Shown here in pieces: positions 6,318 through 13,627 of a DNA stretch of 15,694 nt. The notes beneath the pieces are model-generated. The model did no database searches. It was given only the letters and a program-made list of their open reading frames with translations, and had not been told where the DNA came from. The DNA is from Gammaproteobacteria bacterium (GTDB taxonomy: Bacteria > Pseudomonadota > Gammaproteobacteria > Steroidobacterales > Steroidobacteraceae), in assembly GCA_005877965.1 (NCBI GenBank), contig VBNP01000120.1, positions 1 to 15,694 of the forward strand, written 5' to 3'. The stretch's first letter is position 1. The number at the start of each line of letters is the position of its first letter. The translations under genes and the position numbers were made by a program.

Positions 6318-8249
6318 TTACGGTGAACCCGTGGGGACGAGCGGTAGCACGATGCGTGAGGGGTGTGCGGGATCGAAGTAGACCGAGTTCTCCGCGATGC
6401 GCCAGCGCCGGTTGTCGTTCAGGGGCTCGCCGGTATTGGGATTGACGTCGAAGCGCGGAAAGTTGCTGCTGGAGATGTCCAGCCGGATCCGGTGGCCGTG
6501 CCTGAAGACGAGCGACGTCGGATACATCTCGATCGTAAACTCGTAGGGCTTACCGGGCTGAAGCATCTCGGCCCTGCCCGGCCCGTTGCGGTAGCGCGCG
6601 CGCACGATGCTGTCGCCGATGTTGAGTTCGATGCCGCCCGGAAAGTCGGCGCTCGGTGGGTACACATCGATGAGCTTGGCCGTGAAATCGGTATCGGGCG
6701 AGTCCGAAGCCGCCCATAGTCGCACGATCAGGCGTCCGGTCACCTCGAGGTCCCGCGCCAGGGGCGGGGTTTGAAACACGAGCACATCATTGCGCGCCGA
6801 TAGCGGATTGGAGTCGCTGCACGTCCACAGCGTGGGGCGGCAGCGCTGATCGGTCGCGCCCGCGCTCGCGAGCGCCCCCTGGGACGAGATATTGCCACCG
6901 AGGGTTGGCACGGGATTGTGTGGATCGAAGCGATAGGTCAGGGGAGCATGGGGTACGGGCTGGTCGGGCGAAAGCACCCCGTCGGCGTGCAGGTAGTACG
7001 CCGTCGGCGTCGCTCGCGCGAGCGGCCACTCCTGTTCATCGCGCCAGCGCCCGCCGACGAACACCCGACCCTCCGGGGTTTTGTGACCGTCACCGCCGCC
7101 CATGACATAGATGCGCACCGGTGCCTCGAGGTCGACACCATTGTCGATACCCTTCAGCCAACGGTCGAACCAGCGTTGCTCGAACGCGTTGAGATCGATG
7201 GCCGCCTCGGGCGTGAACTGTGCGTCGCCGGCATAGCTCGCGTTCGGCCGGCTGTGAGTCCAGGGTCCGACAATCAGCCGCTGCGGGCTCTTCTTGCGCT
7301 CGTGCAGCCCCACGTAGTTGAGGTTCGCCACCTGCAGCGCCCAGGAATCGTACCAGCCGGTGACGTGGTAGACGGGGATGTCCTTGTAGTCGGCGAGATG
7401 ATCGACAACCTCCACCGGGTCGTCGCCCCCGTGGCTCATGGCAGCCGTGAGCCACTCCTCGTAGTCGGGCGCGAACTTCAACGGCGTGTCGCCGGCGCGT
7501 AACGGCAAGGCCCGCAGGTATTCGGGCACATGGTTGACCAGATCTGCCAGCGCCGGCGCCGCAGCCGGATCGCTGGCGGCGCGCGCAGCCGCCACGAGAT
7601 TCGGCGGCCCCCCCGGGTCTCCCATTGAGAACACCCAGTTGACCCAGCGCAGCTCGAATGCGCCGTTGTGCCGCACTCCGTAGCGACCCACGTCCGACAT
7701 CGAGAACAGCGGGATCATCGCCTTCACGAATGGCGCGTCGGCGATCGCCAGCGCATGTTGCGTTCCGCCCTCGTACGAGGTGCCGACCGTGCCAATGCCG
7801 CCGTCGGACCACGACTGATGTCCGATCCACTGCGTGGTGTCGTAGCCGTCGCGGCCGTCGTCAGACAGCGGCCGCCAGTGACCCTGCGAGCGGTAGCGCG
7901 CCCGCACGTCCTGCACGACCACGACGTAGCCGCGGGAGACGAAATACTGTGCGAAAGCCGCGGCGCGCACCTCCTTGTCGTACGGCGTGCGCATCAGCAA
8001 CGCCGGGAACCTGCCCACCAGGGGCACACCGTCGAGCGCCGGCCGATAAACGTCGGCGGCGAGCTGCACGCCATCGCGCATCGGGATCATGACATTGAGC
8101 GTGAGCGCGACGTCGCCGGGCGTTTCGCCCGCCAGCGACGGCGCAGGCGTCAGGAATGCCGCCACCACCATGCCGAGCGGCAGCCGCCGGGCGCTGTGGC
8201 CTGGCCACACGCTGCGCTGCATGCGCGCGGGTGCAGCCTTGCGGATCAC
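6318..8249 (-). CDS. CocE/NonD-family alpha/beta hydrolase, exported
   Basis: A 643-residue serine hydrolase of the family that holds cocaine esterase, X-Pro dipeptidyl peptidase and alpha-amino-acid/glutaryl acylases; it cleaves ester or amide bonds. A signal peptide spans roughly residues 10-40 (LPLGMVVAAFLTP then SLA-GE). The catalytic triad is visible: nucleophile S158 in GTSYEGG, aspartate D301 in TGWYDSW, histidine H332 in GPWTHS. NAFEQRWFDRWLKG (354-367) is typical of the end of the catalytic part, and residues about 430-640 form the C-terminal jelly-roll (X-Pro dipeptidase C-like) domain. The GTG at 8249 overlaps the upstream gene's stop (GTGA, 4 bp), arguing for coupled translation; the ATG at 8222 would give a shorter signal peptide and is a real alternative. 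In the operon it probably releases an acid or alcohol for the downstream oxidation or CoA steps. The actual substrate is unknown. Confidence 0.88.
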   Translation of the reverse strand: MIRKAAPARMQRSVWPGHSARRLPLGMVVAAFLTPAPSLAGETPGDVALTLNVMIPMRDGVQLAADVYRPALDGVPLVGRFPALLMRTPYDKEVRAAAFAQYFVSRGYVVVVQDVRARYRSQGHWRPLSDDGRDGYDTTQWIGHQSWSDGGIGTVGTSYEGGTQHALAIADAPFVKAMIPLFSMSDVGRYGVRHNGAFELRWVNWVFSMGDPGGPPNLVAAARAASDPAAAPALADLVNHVPEYLRALPLRAGDTPLKFAPDYEEWLTAAMSHGGDDPVEVVDHLADYKDIPVYHVTGWYDSWALQVANLNYVGLHERKKSPQRLIVGPWTHSRPNASYAGDAQFTPEAAIDLNAFEQRWFDRWLKGIDNGVDLEAPVRIYVMGGGDGHKTPEGRVFVGGRWRDEQEWPLARATPTAYYLHADGVLSPDQPVPHAPLTYRFDPHNPVPTLGGNISSQGALASAGATDQRCRPTLWTCSDSNPLSARNDVLVFQTPPLARDLEVTGRLIVRLWAASDSPDTDFTAKLIDVYPPSADFPGGIELNIGDSIVRARYRNGPGRAEMLQPGKPYEFTIEMYPTSLVFRHGHRIRLDISSSNFPRFDVNPNTGEPLNDNRRWRIAENSVYFDPAHPSRIVLPLVPTGSP

Positions 8250-9028
8250 CAGCGCGGCTTGCGCTTCTCGATGAAGGCCTGCACGCCCTCCAGCGCTGCG
8301 GCATCCATCATGTTGCAGGCCATGGTCTCACCGGCCGCATCGTACGCCGCCTCCATGCCGAGCTCTGCCTGCCGGTAGAACAGCTCCTTGCCCATCGCCA
8401 CCACCGCGCGCGGCTTGGCGACGATGCTCGCCGCCAGCGTCTCGATTTCCGCATCGAGGCGCCCCGGCTCGACCACCCGGTTCACGAGCCCGCGCGCCTG
8501 CGCCTGCGCGGCGTCGATGAACTCTCCCGTCACCAGCATTTCGAACGCCTGCTTGCGCGCCACATTGCGCGACAGCGGCACGCTCGGCGTCGAGCAGAAC
8601 AGCCCCAGGTTCACGCCACTGACCGCGAAGCGCGCCTCGCTGGAAGCGACCGCCAGGTCGCACTGCGCGACCAGCTGGCAGCCCGCGGCGGTGGCGATAC
8701 CCTGTACGCGCGCGATCACCGGTACCGGCAGGCCCCGCAGGGTGAGCATCATGCGCGCGCACTGTGCGAACAATCCCCGGTAGTACTCGAGCGAGGGCTG
8801 CGCGCGCATCTCCTTCAGGTCATGGCCGGCGCAGAACGCCTTGCCTTGCGCCGCGAGCACCACGACACGCACCGCTGCATCATTCGCGATCGCATCGAGC
8901 TCGCGCTGCAACGCGGCCAGCATCGCCTCCGACAGGGCGTTGAAGGCCTGCGGGCGGTTCAGGGTCAGGCTGATGACGCCGCGCGCGTCCCGCTCGCGCC
9001 TCACCAGCGGCTCCACGGAAGTCGTCAT
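8246..9028 (-). CDS. Crotonase-fold protein (enoyl-CoA hydratase/isomerase family, ECHDC3-like)
   Basis: A 260-residue crotonase-superfamily protein. The CoA/oxyanion region CAGHDLKEM (66-74) and the second oxyanion glycine region in GIATAAGCQLVAQCDLAVAS (110-129) are clear. The classical glutamates of enoyl-CoA hydratase (rat Glu144 and Glu164) align with Q118 (AGCQL) and G138 (SGVN), so ordinary hydration is doubtful. The stretch GVNLGLFCSTP (138-148) resembles the ECHDC3-like group, whose reaction is not settled. It may be an isomerase, hydrolase or other CoA-thioester enzyme. The ATG at 9028 is preferred over the in-frame GTG at 9052 because a GAGGAG site lies 6 bases before it. It starts 10 bp after the ligase stop codon and overlaps the hydrolase start by 4 bp. 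Confidence 0.88.
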   Translation of the reverse strand: MTTSVEPLVRRERDARGVISLTLNRPQAFNALSEAMLAALQRELDAIANDAAVRVVVLAAQGKAFCAGHDLKEMRAQPSLEYYRGLFAQCARMMLTLRGLPVPVIARVQGIATAAGCQLVAQCDLAVASSEARFAVSGVNLGLFCSTPSVPLSRNVARKQAFEMLVTGEFIDAAQAQARGLVNRVVEPGRLDAEIETLAASIVAKPRAVVAMGKELFYRQAELGMEAAYDAAGETMACNMMDAAALEGVQAFIEKRKPRW

Positions 9029-9034
9029 GGTCGT

Positions 9035-9040
9035 CTCCTC
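9035..9040 (-). promoter_or_regulatory. Ribosome binding site for the crotonase-fold gene
   Basis: Read on the minus strand this is GAGGAG, 6 bases before the ATG at 9028. It overlaps the stop codon of the ligase gene (9039-9041), so the two genes are translationally linked. It decides against the earlier in-frame GTG at 9052. Confidence 0.7.
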
Positions 9041-10685
9041 ATTCGATCGCACTGGCCGATCTCGCCCGCTCGCGCAACACGAACTTCTGGATCTTGCCGG
9101 TGGAGGTCTTCGGAATCTCCTCGAAGCGCACCTCGCGCGGCACCTTGTAGGCCGCCAGCAGGGTGCGGCAATGCCCGATGAGCTCGGCGGCGCTCACCGT
9201 GACGCCGCTCTTGAGCTCGACGTAAGCGAGCGGCGTCTCGCCCCATTTCGGATCGGGCCGCGCCACCACCGCGCAGGCCATCACGGCGGGGTGGCGGTAG
9301 AGCGCATCCTCCACCTCGAGGGAGCTGATGTTCTCGCCGCCGGAGATGATCACATCCTTGCTGCGGTCCCTGATCTTCAGGTAGCGGTCCGGCTCCAGCA
9401 CCGCGAGATCCCCGGTGTGGAACCAGCCGCCGGCGAAGGCTTCGGCGGTTGCGGCCGGATTCTTCAGGTAGCCCTTCATCACGATGTTGCCGCGGAACAT
9501 GATCTCGCCGAGCGTCTGTGCGTCGGGCGGCACCTCGGCCATGGTCTGGGGCTCGAGCACCGTCATCCCCTCCTGCAGGACGTAGCGCACGCCCTGGCGC
9601 CCGTTGAGCCGCGTCTGCTCCGACAGGTTCGCCGCGGCCCATTGCTCGCGCTTGGCGGCGACCGCCGCAGGACCGTAGGTCTCGGTCAGTCCATAGGCAT
9701 GAGTGAGCTCGAAACCGATGCGCGCCATCCCCTCGATCATCGCTGCCGGTGGCGCGGCGCCTGCCACCATGCCGCGCACCCGCTGGGTGAGACCATCGCG
9801 CAGCTCGGATTCCGCGTTGATCAGCAGGTTGTGCACGATGGGGGCGCCACAGTAGTGATCCACACCATGGGCGCGCATGGCCTCGAAAATTGCCCGGGTC
9901 TCCACCTTGCGCAGACACACCTGCGTGCCGGCGAGCATCGCCACGGTCCACGGGAAGCACCAGCCGTTGCAGTGGAACATCGGCAACGTCCACAGGTACC
10001 TGGGGAACTGCGGCATGCTCCAGGTGGCGGCGTTGCATACCGCGTTGAGATAGGCTCCGCGGTGGTGGGTGACCACGCCCTTGGGATTGCCGGTGGTGCC
10101 CGAGGTGTAGGACACGGCGATGGCGTCCCATTCGTCGCGCGGACCTTCGAGGCGCGGCAGCGGCTCGTGCCGTGCGAGCAGCGCTTCGTACTCGCAGGCG
10201 CCGAGAGGCTCCCCGCCCCCCGTGTACTCGCTGTCGCACACGTCGATGACGATGGGTGCGCGTCCATGCTCATCGCGCAGGATCCGCAGCGCCGTCCCGA
10301 TGACGGGCGCGAACTCGCGGTCGGTGATCAGCACCGCGGCCTCGCAGTGCTGCATCTGCCAGGCAAGGAGCGGTGCGTCCAGGCGCGTATTGAGCGGGTG
10401 GAGCACGGCATTCAGCGCCGGCACCGCGTAGTGCGCCTCGATCATCTCCGGAGTATTGGACAGCATGGCGCTGACCGTGGCGCCACGCGCCACCCCGAGG
10501 GCCCGCAGCGCCGCCGCCAGTCGCGCCGCGCGTTCGCGCGTGTCGCGCCAGCTGTAGCGGCGCCGGCCATGAACCACCGCGGGCAGATCGCCGAACACCT
10601 CGGCGCTGCGCTCCACGAAGCTCACCGGCGAGAGCGCCACGTAGTTGGCGGGGTTCTTGTCCAGGTCCTGGTCGTAAATGCTCAT
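9039..10685 (-). CDS. AMP-forming acyl-CoA ligase
   Basis: A 548-residue ANL-superfamily adenylate-forming enzyme that activates a carboxylic acid with ATP and CoA in the cytoplasm. The core motifs are intact: P-loop SYTSGTTGNPKG (192-203), YGLTETYGP (331-339), TGDL with the adenosine-binding D426, hinge RDRSKD (439-444) with GGENISS, and catalytic lysine K531 in PKTSTGKIQK. The N-terminal part (SPVSFVERSAEVF, NTPEMIEAHYAVPALNAVLHPLNTRLD) resembles the short/medium-chain and methylmercaptopropionate (DmdB/AlkK-like) ligases rather than classical FadD. It is the first gene of the leftward operon. Its ATG has a GGAAAGAA site upstream and faces the symporter gene across about 150 bp. The acid it activates is probably a product of, or related to, the hydrolase and hydroxylase reactions downstream; this is inference. 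Confidence 0.92.
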   Translation of the reverse strand: MSIYDQDLDKNPANYVALSPVSFVERSAEVFGDLPAVVHGRRRYSWRDTRERAARLAAALRALGVARGATVSAMLSNTPEMIEAHYAVPALNAVLHPLNTRLDAPLLAWQMQHCEAAVLITDREFAPVIGTALRILRDEHGRAPIVIDVCDSEYTGGGEPLGACEYEALLARHEPLPRLEGPRDEWDAIAVSYTSGTTGNPKGVVTHHRGAYLNAVCNAATWSMPQFPRYLWTLPMFHCNGWCFPWTVAMLAGTQVCLRKVETRAIFEAMRAHGVDHYCGAPIVHNLLINAESELRDGLTQRVRGMVAGAAPPAAMIEGMARIGFELTHAYGLTETYGPAAVAAKREQWAAANLSEQTRLNGRQGVRYVLQEGMTVLEPQTMAEVPPDAQTLGEIMFRGNIVMKGYLKNPAATAEAFAGGWFHTGDLAVLEPDRYLKIRDRSKDVIISGGENISSLEVEDALYRHPAVMACAVVARPDPKWGETPLAYVELKSGVTVSAAELIGHCRTLLAAYKVPREVRFEEIPKTSTGKIQKFVLRERARSASAIE

Positions 10686-10835
10686 GGCGGTGTTCTTTCC
10701 GAGCGCTCGCGTGGCGGCTCAGTCTGCAGCGTACACCCGCACCCTCGCCTTGGCATGCCGCATGGATCAGACTAGGCCATGCTTGCCCGGTGCAGGCCGG
10801 GGAGCTCAGGCGGCGTACACAACCGAGGGGGCCTC
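10686..10835. promoter_or_regulatory. Divergent intergenic region between catabolic operon and symporter
   Basis: These 150 bp separate the ligase start (-) and the symporter start (+), so promoters for both units must lie here. On the plus strand TTGGCA (10750-10755) is a fair -35 box, but no convincing -10 box follows at 16-18 bp. The 8-bp palindrome GGCATGCC (10752-10759) overlaps it and could be half of an operator. No regulator gene lies in the adjoining genes. Confidence 0.4.
10825..10831 (+). promoter_or_regulatory. Ribosome binding site indicating a TTG start
   Basis: GAGGGGG lies 4 bases before TTG at 10836. The earlier in-frame ATG at 10779 has no purine-rich site and would add 19 residues (Arg/Gly/Ser-rich) not expected before the first helix of this transporter family. 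Confidence 0.6.
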
Positions 10836-12539
10836 TTGCATCTAAGCGAGATCGACTGGGTCGTCATGGGAGTGTACTTCGCGTTCGTGCTGGGCGTCGG
10901 CTACACGCTGCGCCGCTACGTGAAGACCAGCACCGACTACTTTCTTTCCGGCCGCTCGATCCCGGCGTGGGTTGCCGGGCTCGCGTTCCTGTCCGCGAAC
11001 CTCGGCGCCCAGGAGGTCATCGGCATGGCCGCTTCGGGCGCCAAGTACGGCATGGCGACCAGCCACTTCTACTGGGTGGGCGCCATTCCGGCGATGGTGT
11101 TTCTCGCCATCTTCATGATGCCGTTCTACTACGGCTCACAGGCGCGCTCGGTGCCGGAGTACCTGAAGATGCGCTTCGACGAGAAGACCCGCGGCCTGAA
11201 CGCGATCTCCTTCGCGACCATGACGGTGTTTTCCTCGGGCATCTCGATGTACGCCATGGGCCTGCTGCTCAATCTGCTGCTGGGATGGGACTTCGACACC
11301 AGCGTATGGCTGTCCGCGGGCATTGTCCTCGCCTATATCCTGCTCGGGGGTCTCACCTCGGCCATCTACAACGAGGTGCTGCAGTTCTTTCTCATCGTTG
11401 CCGGTTTCGCGCCGCTGGTGTTTCTCGGGCTCAAGGACCTGGGCGGCTGGCAGGGACTCAGCGCGCGCCTTGCGCATGTCGCGACTTCGCAGGGCTTTGC
11501 GCCGCAGGCCTGGTCGAGCACCTGGCACCAGATGGGCGATGCGACTTCCAACCCCATGGGGGTCGAATGGTTCGGCGTCGTCATGGGACTCGGCTTCGTG
11601 CTGTCCTTCGGTTACTGGTGCACGGACTTCCTGGTCATCCAGCGCGCCATGGCCGCGCATTCGATGTCGGCCGCGCGCCGCACGCCGCTGATTGCCGCCG
11701 TGCCGAAGATGCTGTTCCCGTTCCTGGTCATCGTACCGGGCATGATCGCCATCGCGTCGAGCCTGCGCACGGGCGCCAGCGGCTTCGTCCTGCCCCACAA
11801 GGCCGACGGCACGCTCAACTACGACCTCTCCATCCCCATGATGCTCAGCCATTACTTCCCGCACGGCATACTGGGCCTGGGGCTCACGGCGCTGCTGGCG
11901 AGTTTCATGTCCGGGATGGCCGGCAACGTCACGGCCTTCAATACCGTGTGGACCTATGACATCTACCAGGCCTACATCCACCGCGGCGCCAGCGACCATC
12001 ATTACCTCACCATGGGGCGCGTGGCGACGGTGTTCGGGATCGGACTGTCCGTGGCCGCCGCCTATGTCGCCAACCACTTCAACAACATCATGGATATGCT
12101 GCAGCTGCTGTTCGCTTTCGTGAATGCGCCGCTGTTTGCGACGTTCCTGCTGGGCATGTTCTGGAAACGGGCTACCGGCCACGGCGCGTTTGCCGGTCTC
12201 CTGTCGGGCACGGCGGCGGCGGCGCTGCACCACGGCTTGACCCTGCCCAGGGGGAGCGTCCCCGGCATCAAGGGCGGCTGGCTTGCGCTGCTGCATGCCT
12301 ATCCGAGCGAGATGGCGCAGAACTTCTGGACCGCGATCTGGGCGTTCAGCGTGTGTCTCGTCGTGACCGTCGCGGTGAGCCTGATCACGCGGCCGCGCGC
12401 CGAGAAGGACCTGGTGGGACTTGTCTACTCCCTGACACCCCGGCTGCGCGATGCGGATCAGGCGTGGTATACGCGCCCGGCGGTGCTCGGCGCGGGGGTG
12501 CTCGCCGCGACACTGCTGCTCAATCTTCTCTTCTGGTAA
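10836..12539 (+). CDS. SSS-family sodium/solute symporter
   Basis: A 567-residue membrane carrier with about 14 hydrophobic segments, as usual for the solute:sodium symporter family (vSGLT, PutP, PanF relatives). The TTG start gives MHLSEIDWVVMGVYF, a normal family N terminus. Family landmarks include LSANLGAQEVIGM (52-64, unwound helix 1), GYWCTDFLVIQRAMAA (259-274, family signature region), LLASFMSGMAGNVTAFNTV (353-371, sodium-site helix) and VNAPLFATFLLGMFWKR (429-445). It should import a small organic solute driven by sodium. Compared from memory with vSGLT, Na2-site positions A361/S364/S365 become S356/S359/G360. It is divergent from the CoA-ligase/Mo-hydroxylase operon and is followed 11 bp later by a small two-helix protein gene, suggesting a carrier plus accessory subunit. 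The substrate is unknown; a substrate of the neighbouring operon is a reasonable guess. Confidence 0.88.
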   Translation: MHLSEIDWVVMGVYFAFVLGVGYTLRRYVKTSTDYFLSGRSIPAWVAGLAFLSANLGAQEVIGMAASGAKYGMATSHFYWVGAIPAMVFLAIFMMPFYYGSQARSVPEYLKMRFDEKTRGLNAISFATMTVFSSGISMYAMGLLLNLLLGWDFDTSVWLSAGIVLAYILLGGLTSAIYNEVLQFFLIVAGFAPLVFLGLKDLGGWQGLSARLAHVATSQGFAPQAWSSTWHQMGDATSNPMGVEWFGVVMGLGFVLSFGYWCTDFLVIQRAMAAHSMSAARRTPLIAAVPKMLFPFLVIVPGMIAIASSLRTGASGFVLPHKADGTLNYDLSIPMMLSHYFPHGILGLGLTALLASFMSGMAGNVTAFNTVWTYDIYQAYIHRGASDHHYLTMGRVATVFGIGLSVAAAYVANHFNNIMDMLQLLFAFVNAPLFATFLLGMFWKRATGHGAFAGLLSGTAAAALHHGLTLPRGSVPGIKGGWLALLHAYPSEMAQNFWTAIWAFSVCLVVTVAVSLITRPRAEKDLVGLVYSLTPRLRDADQAWYTRPAVLGAGVLAATLLLNLLFW

Positions 12540-12543
12540 GGAG
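12538..12543 (+). promoter_or_regulatory. Ribosome binding site overlapping the symporter stop
   Basis: AAGGAG begins inside the TAA stop codon (12537-12539) of the symporter gene and lies 7 bases before the ATG at 12551. The arrangement implies coupled translation of the carrier and the small membrane protein. Confidence 0.75.
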
Positions 12544-12550
12544 CCTCGCC

Positions 12551-12754
12551 ATGGGCCTCGACATCCGCATACCGCTCGGAGTGATGTTCACCCTCCTGGG
12601 GTTGCTGCTCGCGGGGTTCGGATTCTTCAGCGATCCGGCGATTTACCAGCGCTCGCTCGGCATCGACGTCAACCTGTGGTGGGGGCTCGTGCTGCTCGCC
12701 TTCGGCACGGTGATGCTGGGCTTCGGGTGGCGCGCGGCCCACAGAACTCACTGA
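12551..12754 (+). CDS. Small two-helix membrane protein, possible symporter accessory subunit
   Basis: A 67-residue protein of unrecognised family. Two hydrophobic segments are clear: about residues 8-25 (PLGVMFTLLGLLLAGFG) and 43-60 (WWGLVLLAFGTVMLGFG). They are joined by a short polar loop holding SDPAIYQRSLGID, and a basic tail RAAHRTH follows. By the positive-inside rule the tail is likely cytoplasmic, and a hairpin topology would put both ends in the cytoplasm. The strong ribosome site overlaps the symporter stop codon, so the two proteins are made together. Small partner subunits are known for some sodium symporters of this family (for example the DUF4212-type subunit beside acetate/ActP-like carriers), but this one does not obviously match that family. 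A role in assembly, stability or gating is inference from position only. Confidence 0.8.
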   Translation: MGLDIRIPLGVMFTLLGLLLAGFGFFSDPAIYQRSLGIDVNLWWGLVLLAFGTVMLGFGWRAAHRTH

Positions 12755-12767
12755 CCTGGGCGTCGCT

Positions 12768-12781
12768 GCACCCGTGGGTGC
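12768..12781. terminator. Candidate bidirectional terminator hairpin between convergent genes
   Basis: GCACCC and GGGTGC flank GT, giving a short stem with a tight loop in the 30-bp gap between the small membrane protein gene (+) and the CDGSH gene (-). The position suits a shared terminator, but the stem is short and no T-tract follows on either strand. Confidence 0.3.
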
Positions 12782-12784
12782 GCC

Positions 12785-13480
12785 TCACGTCCAGTCACGG
12801 AATCCGCTCGAGAGATGAGAGCCATCGCAGAAGGGCTTGTTCTTGGATGCCCCGCAGCGGCACAAGGTTACGCGGTTGCGAATCTCGTACGGGAAGCCGT
12901 CGGCGGACAGCAGCGCAATCCCGCCCCGCAACCACAACGGACCGCTGGCGTTTTGCAGCGGATCCTCGATGAGTCCGATGGAAACCGGCAGCGCATGCTC
13001 GACCGGCTTGCCGCTCGCTCGATCCCACGCCACGAGACGCCCTGACGGACAGTTGTTGACCTGCCGGAGGAAGGTCGTGCGCATCCCGGCCTCCTCGGTG
13101 CGCTCGACCTGGTTCCACACCTGCCCGTTCGGATCGCAGAAGCGCGCGGACGCACACAGTGACTCCGCGTCCGTGAGCGCCAGGGCGGGTCCTTCCAGGA
13201 CCTTCGCCTGTTCGCGATACGTGGCGCGGCGGGCGGTTTCGGTGCCGTCGAAGCCGATCTTCTCGTGGGTGCCGTCGCAGAACGGCTTGGTTTTCGACTT
13301 GCCGCACCGGCAGAGCTGGTACGACTCCTGCGCGGGGATTGTCTCGCCCTGCCGCCACTGCTGCGAGCCGCCCTCGCTGTCGGTGACGATGGTCTGCTTG
13401 GCGAGCGGCACGCCGCCGCTCACCAGGTAGGGACCGTTGTTCGAGATGACCACCCGCGGGTGCGACCTGGACTTCGCCAT
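12785..13480 (-). CDS. Tandem CDGSH iron-sulfur protein with a central ferredoxin-like cysteine domain
   Basis: A 231-residue soluble protein. Two CDGSH domains are complete: C57, C59, C68, H72 (CRCGKSKTKPFCDGTH) and C207, C209, C218, H222 (CRCGASKNKPFCDGSH). Each motif ligates a labile [2Fe-2S] cluster by three cysteines and one histidine. Each is preceded by a similar strand (GPYLVSGGVPL at 16-26, GPLWLRGGIAL at 180-190), showing an internal duplication. Between them, residues about 88-150 carry C109, C115 and C144 in LCASARFC and NNCPSG, resembling the divergent Fer4_19 mono-cluster domain often paired with CDGSH. CDGSH proteins act in redox sensing or iron-sulfur/electron transfer; the bacterial role is unsettled. 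The ATG at 13480 has a very strong AAGGAGG site. The frame stays open upstream but shows no family similarity there. Confidence 0.88.
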   Translation of the reverse strand: MAKSRSHPRVVISNNGPYLVSGGVPLAKQTIVTDSEGGSQQWRQGETIPAQESYQLCRCGKSKTKPFCDGTHEKIGFDGTETARRATYREQAKVLEGPALALTDAESLCASARFCDPNGQVWNQVERTEEAGMRTTFLRQVNNCPSGRLVAWDRASGKPVEHALPVSIGLIEDPLQNASGPLWLRGGIALLSADGFPYEIRNRVTLCRCGASKNKPFCDGSHLSSGFRDWT

Positions 13481-13486
13481 CAGGGG

Positions 13487-13493
13487 CCTCCTT
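13487..13493 (-). promoter_or_regulatory. Strong ribosome binding site for the CDGSH gene
   Basis: On the minus strand this reads AAGGAGG, 6 bases before the ATG at 13480. It is the best Shine-Dalgarno match in the window and fixes the start despite a frame that is open further upstream. Confidence 0.8.
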
Positions 13494-13627
13494 GGACGCC
13501 AGCCGCAAGCCTGAACCCTTGCCGCGGATGCGACAAGAGTGCGCTCCGGACCATCGGCGCAGACAGCCGGGAACGGGCATGCGTACAGGGCCGGATGCTG
13601 CGCGACGCCTGAGGGTAGACTGCTGCT
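13494..13627. promoter_or_regulatory. Divergent intergenic region, CDGSH gene and M48 protease gene
   Basis: These bases lie between the CDGSH ribosome site and the protease start, so they must hold promoters for both. No convincing -35/-10 pair is visible. An imperfect inverted repeat, TTGCCGCGG and ATGCGACAA (about 13517-13534), could bind a regulator, but only six of nine pairs match. Confidence 0.3.

Noticed and set aside
8841..10775. A very long plus-strand open frame (over 600 codons) opposite the CoA ligase and crotonase genes
   Set aside because: It is His/Arg/Gly-rich with no recognisable motif, lies antisense to two genes with complete family motifs, and is explained by the high GC content that removes stop codons.
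10750..10778. Sigma-70 promoter for the symporter from TTGGCA
   Set aside because: No adequate -10 hexamer at 16-18 bp; kept only as a note in the intergenic entry.
10779..10835. ATG at 10779 as symporter start
   Set aside because: No ribosome site and an atypical Arg/Gly/Ser-rich leader; TTG 10836 has GAGGGGG upstream and a normal family N terminus.
11136..12296. A long minus-strand open frame opposite the symporter gene
   Set aside because: Low-complexity His/Arg/Gln-rich translation without a ribosome site or motif; the plus strand encodes a clear SSS carrier.
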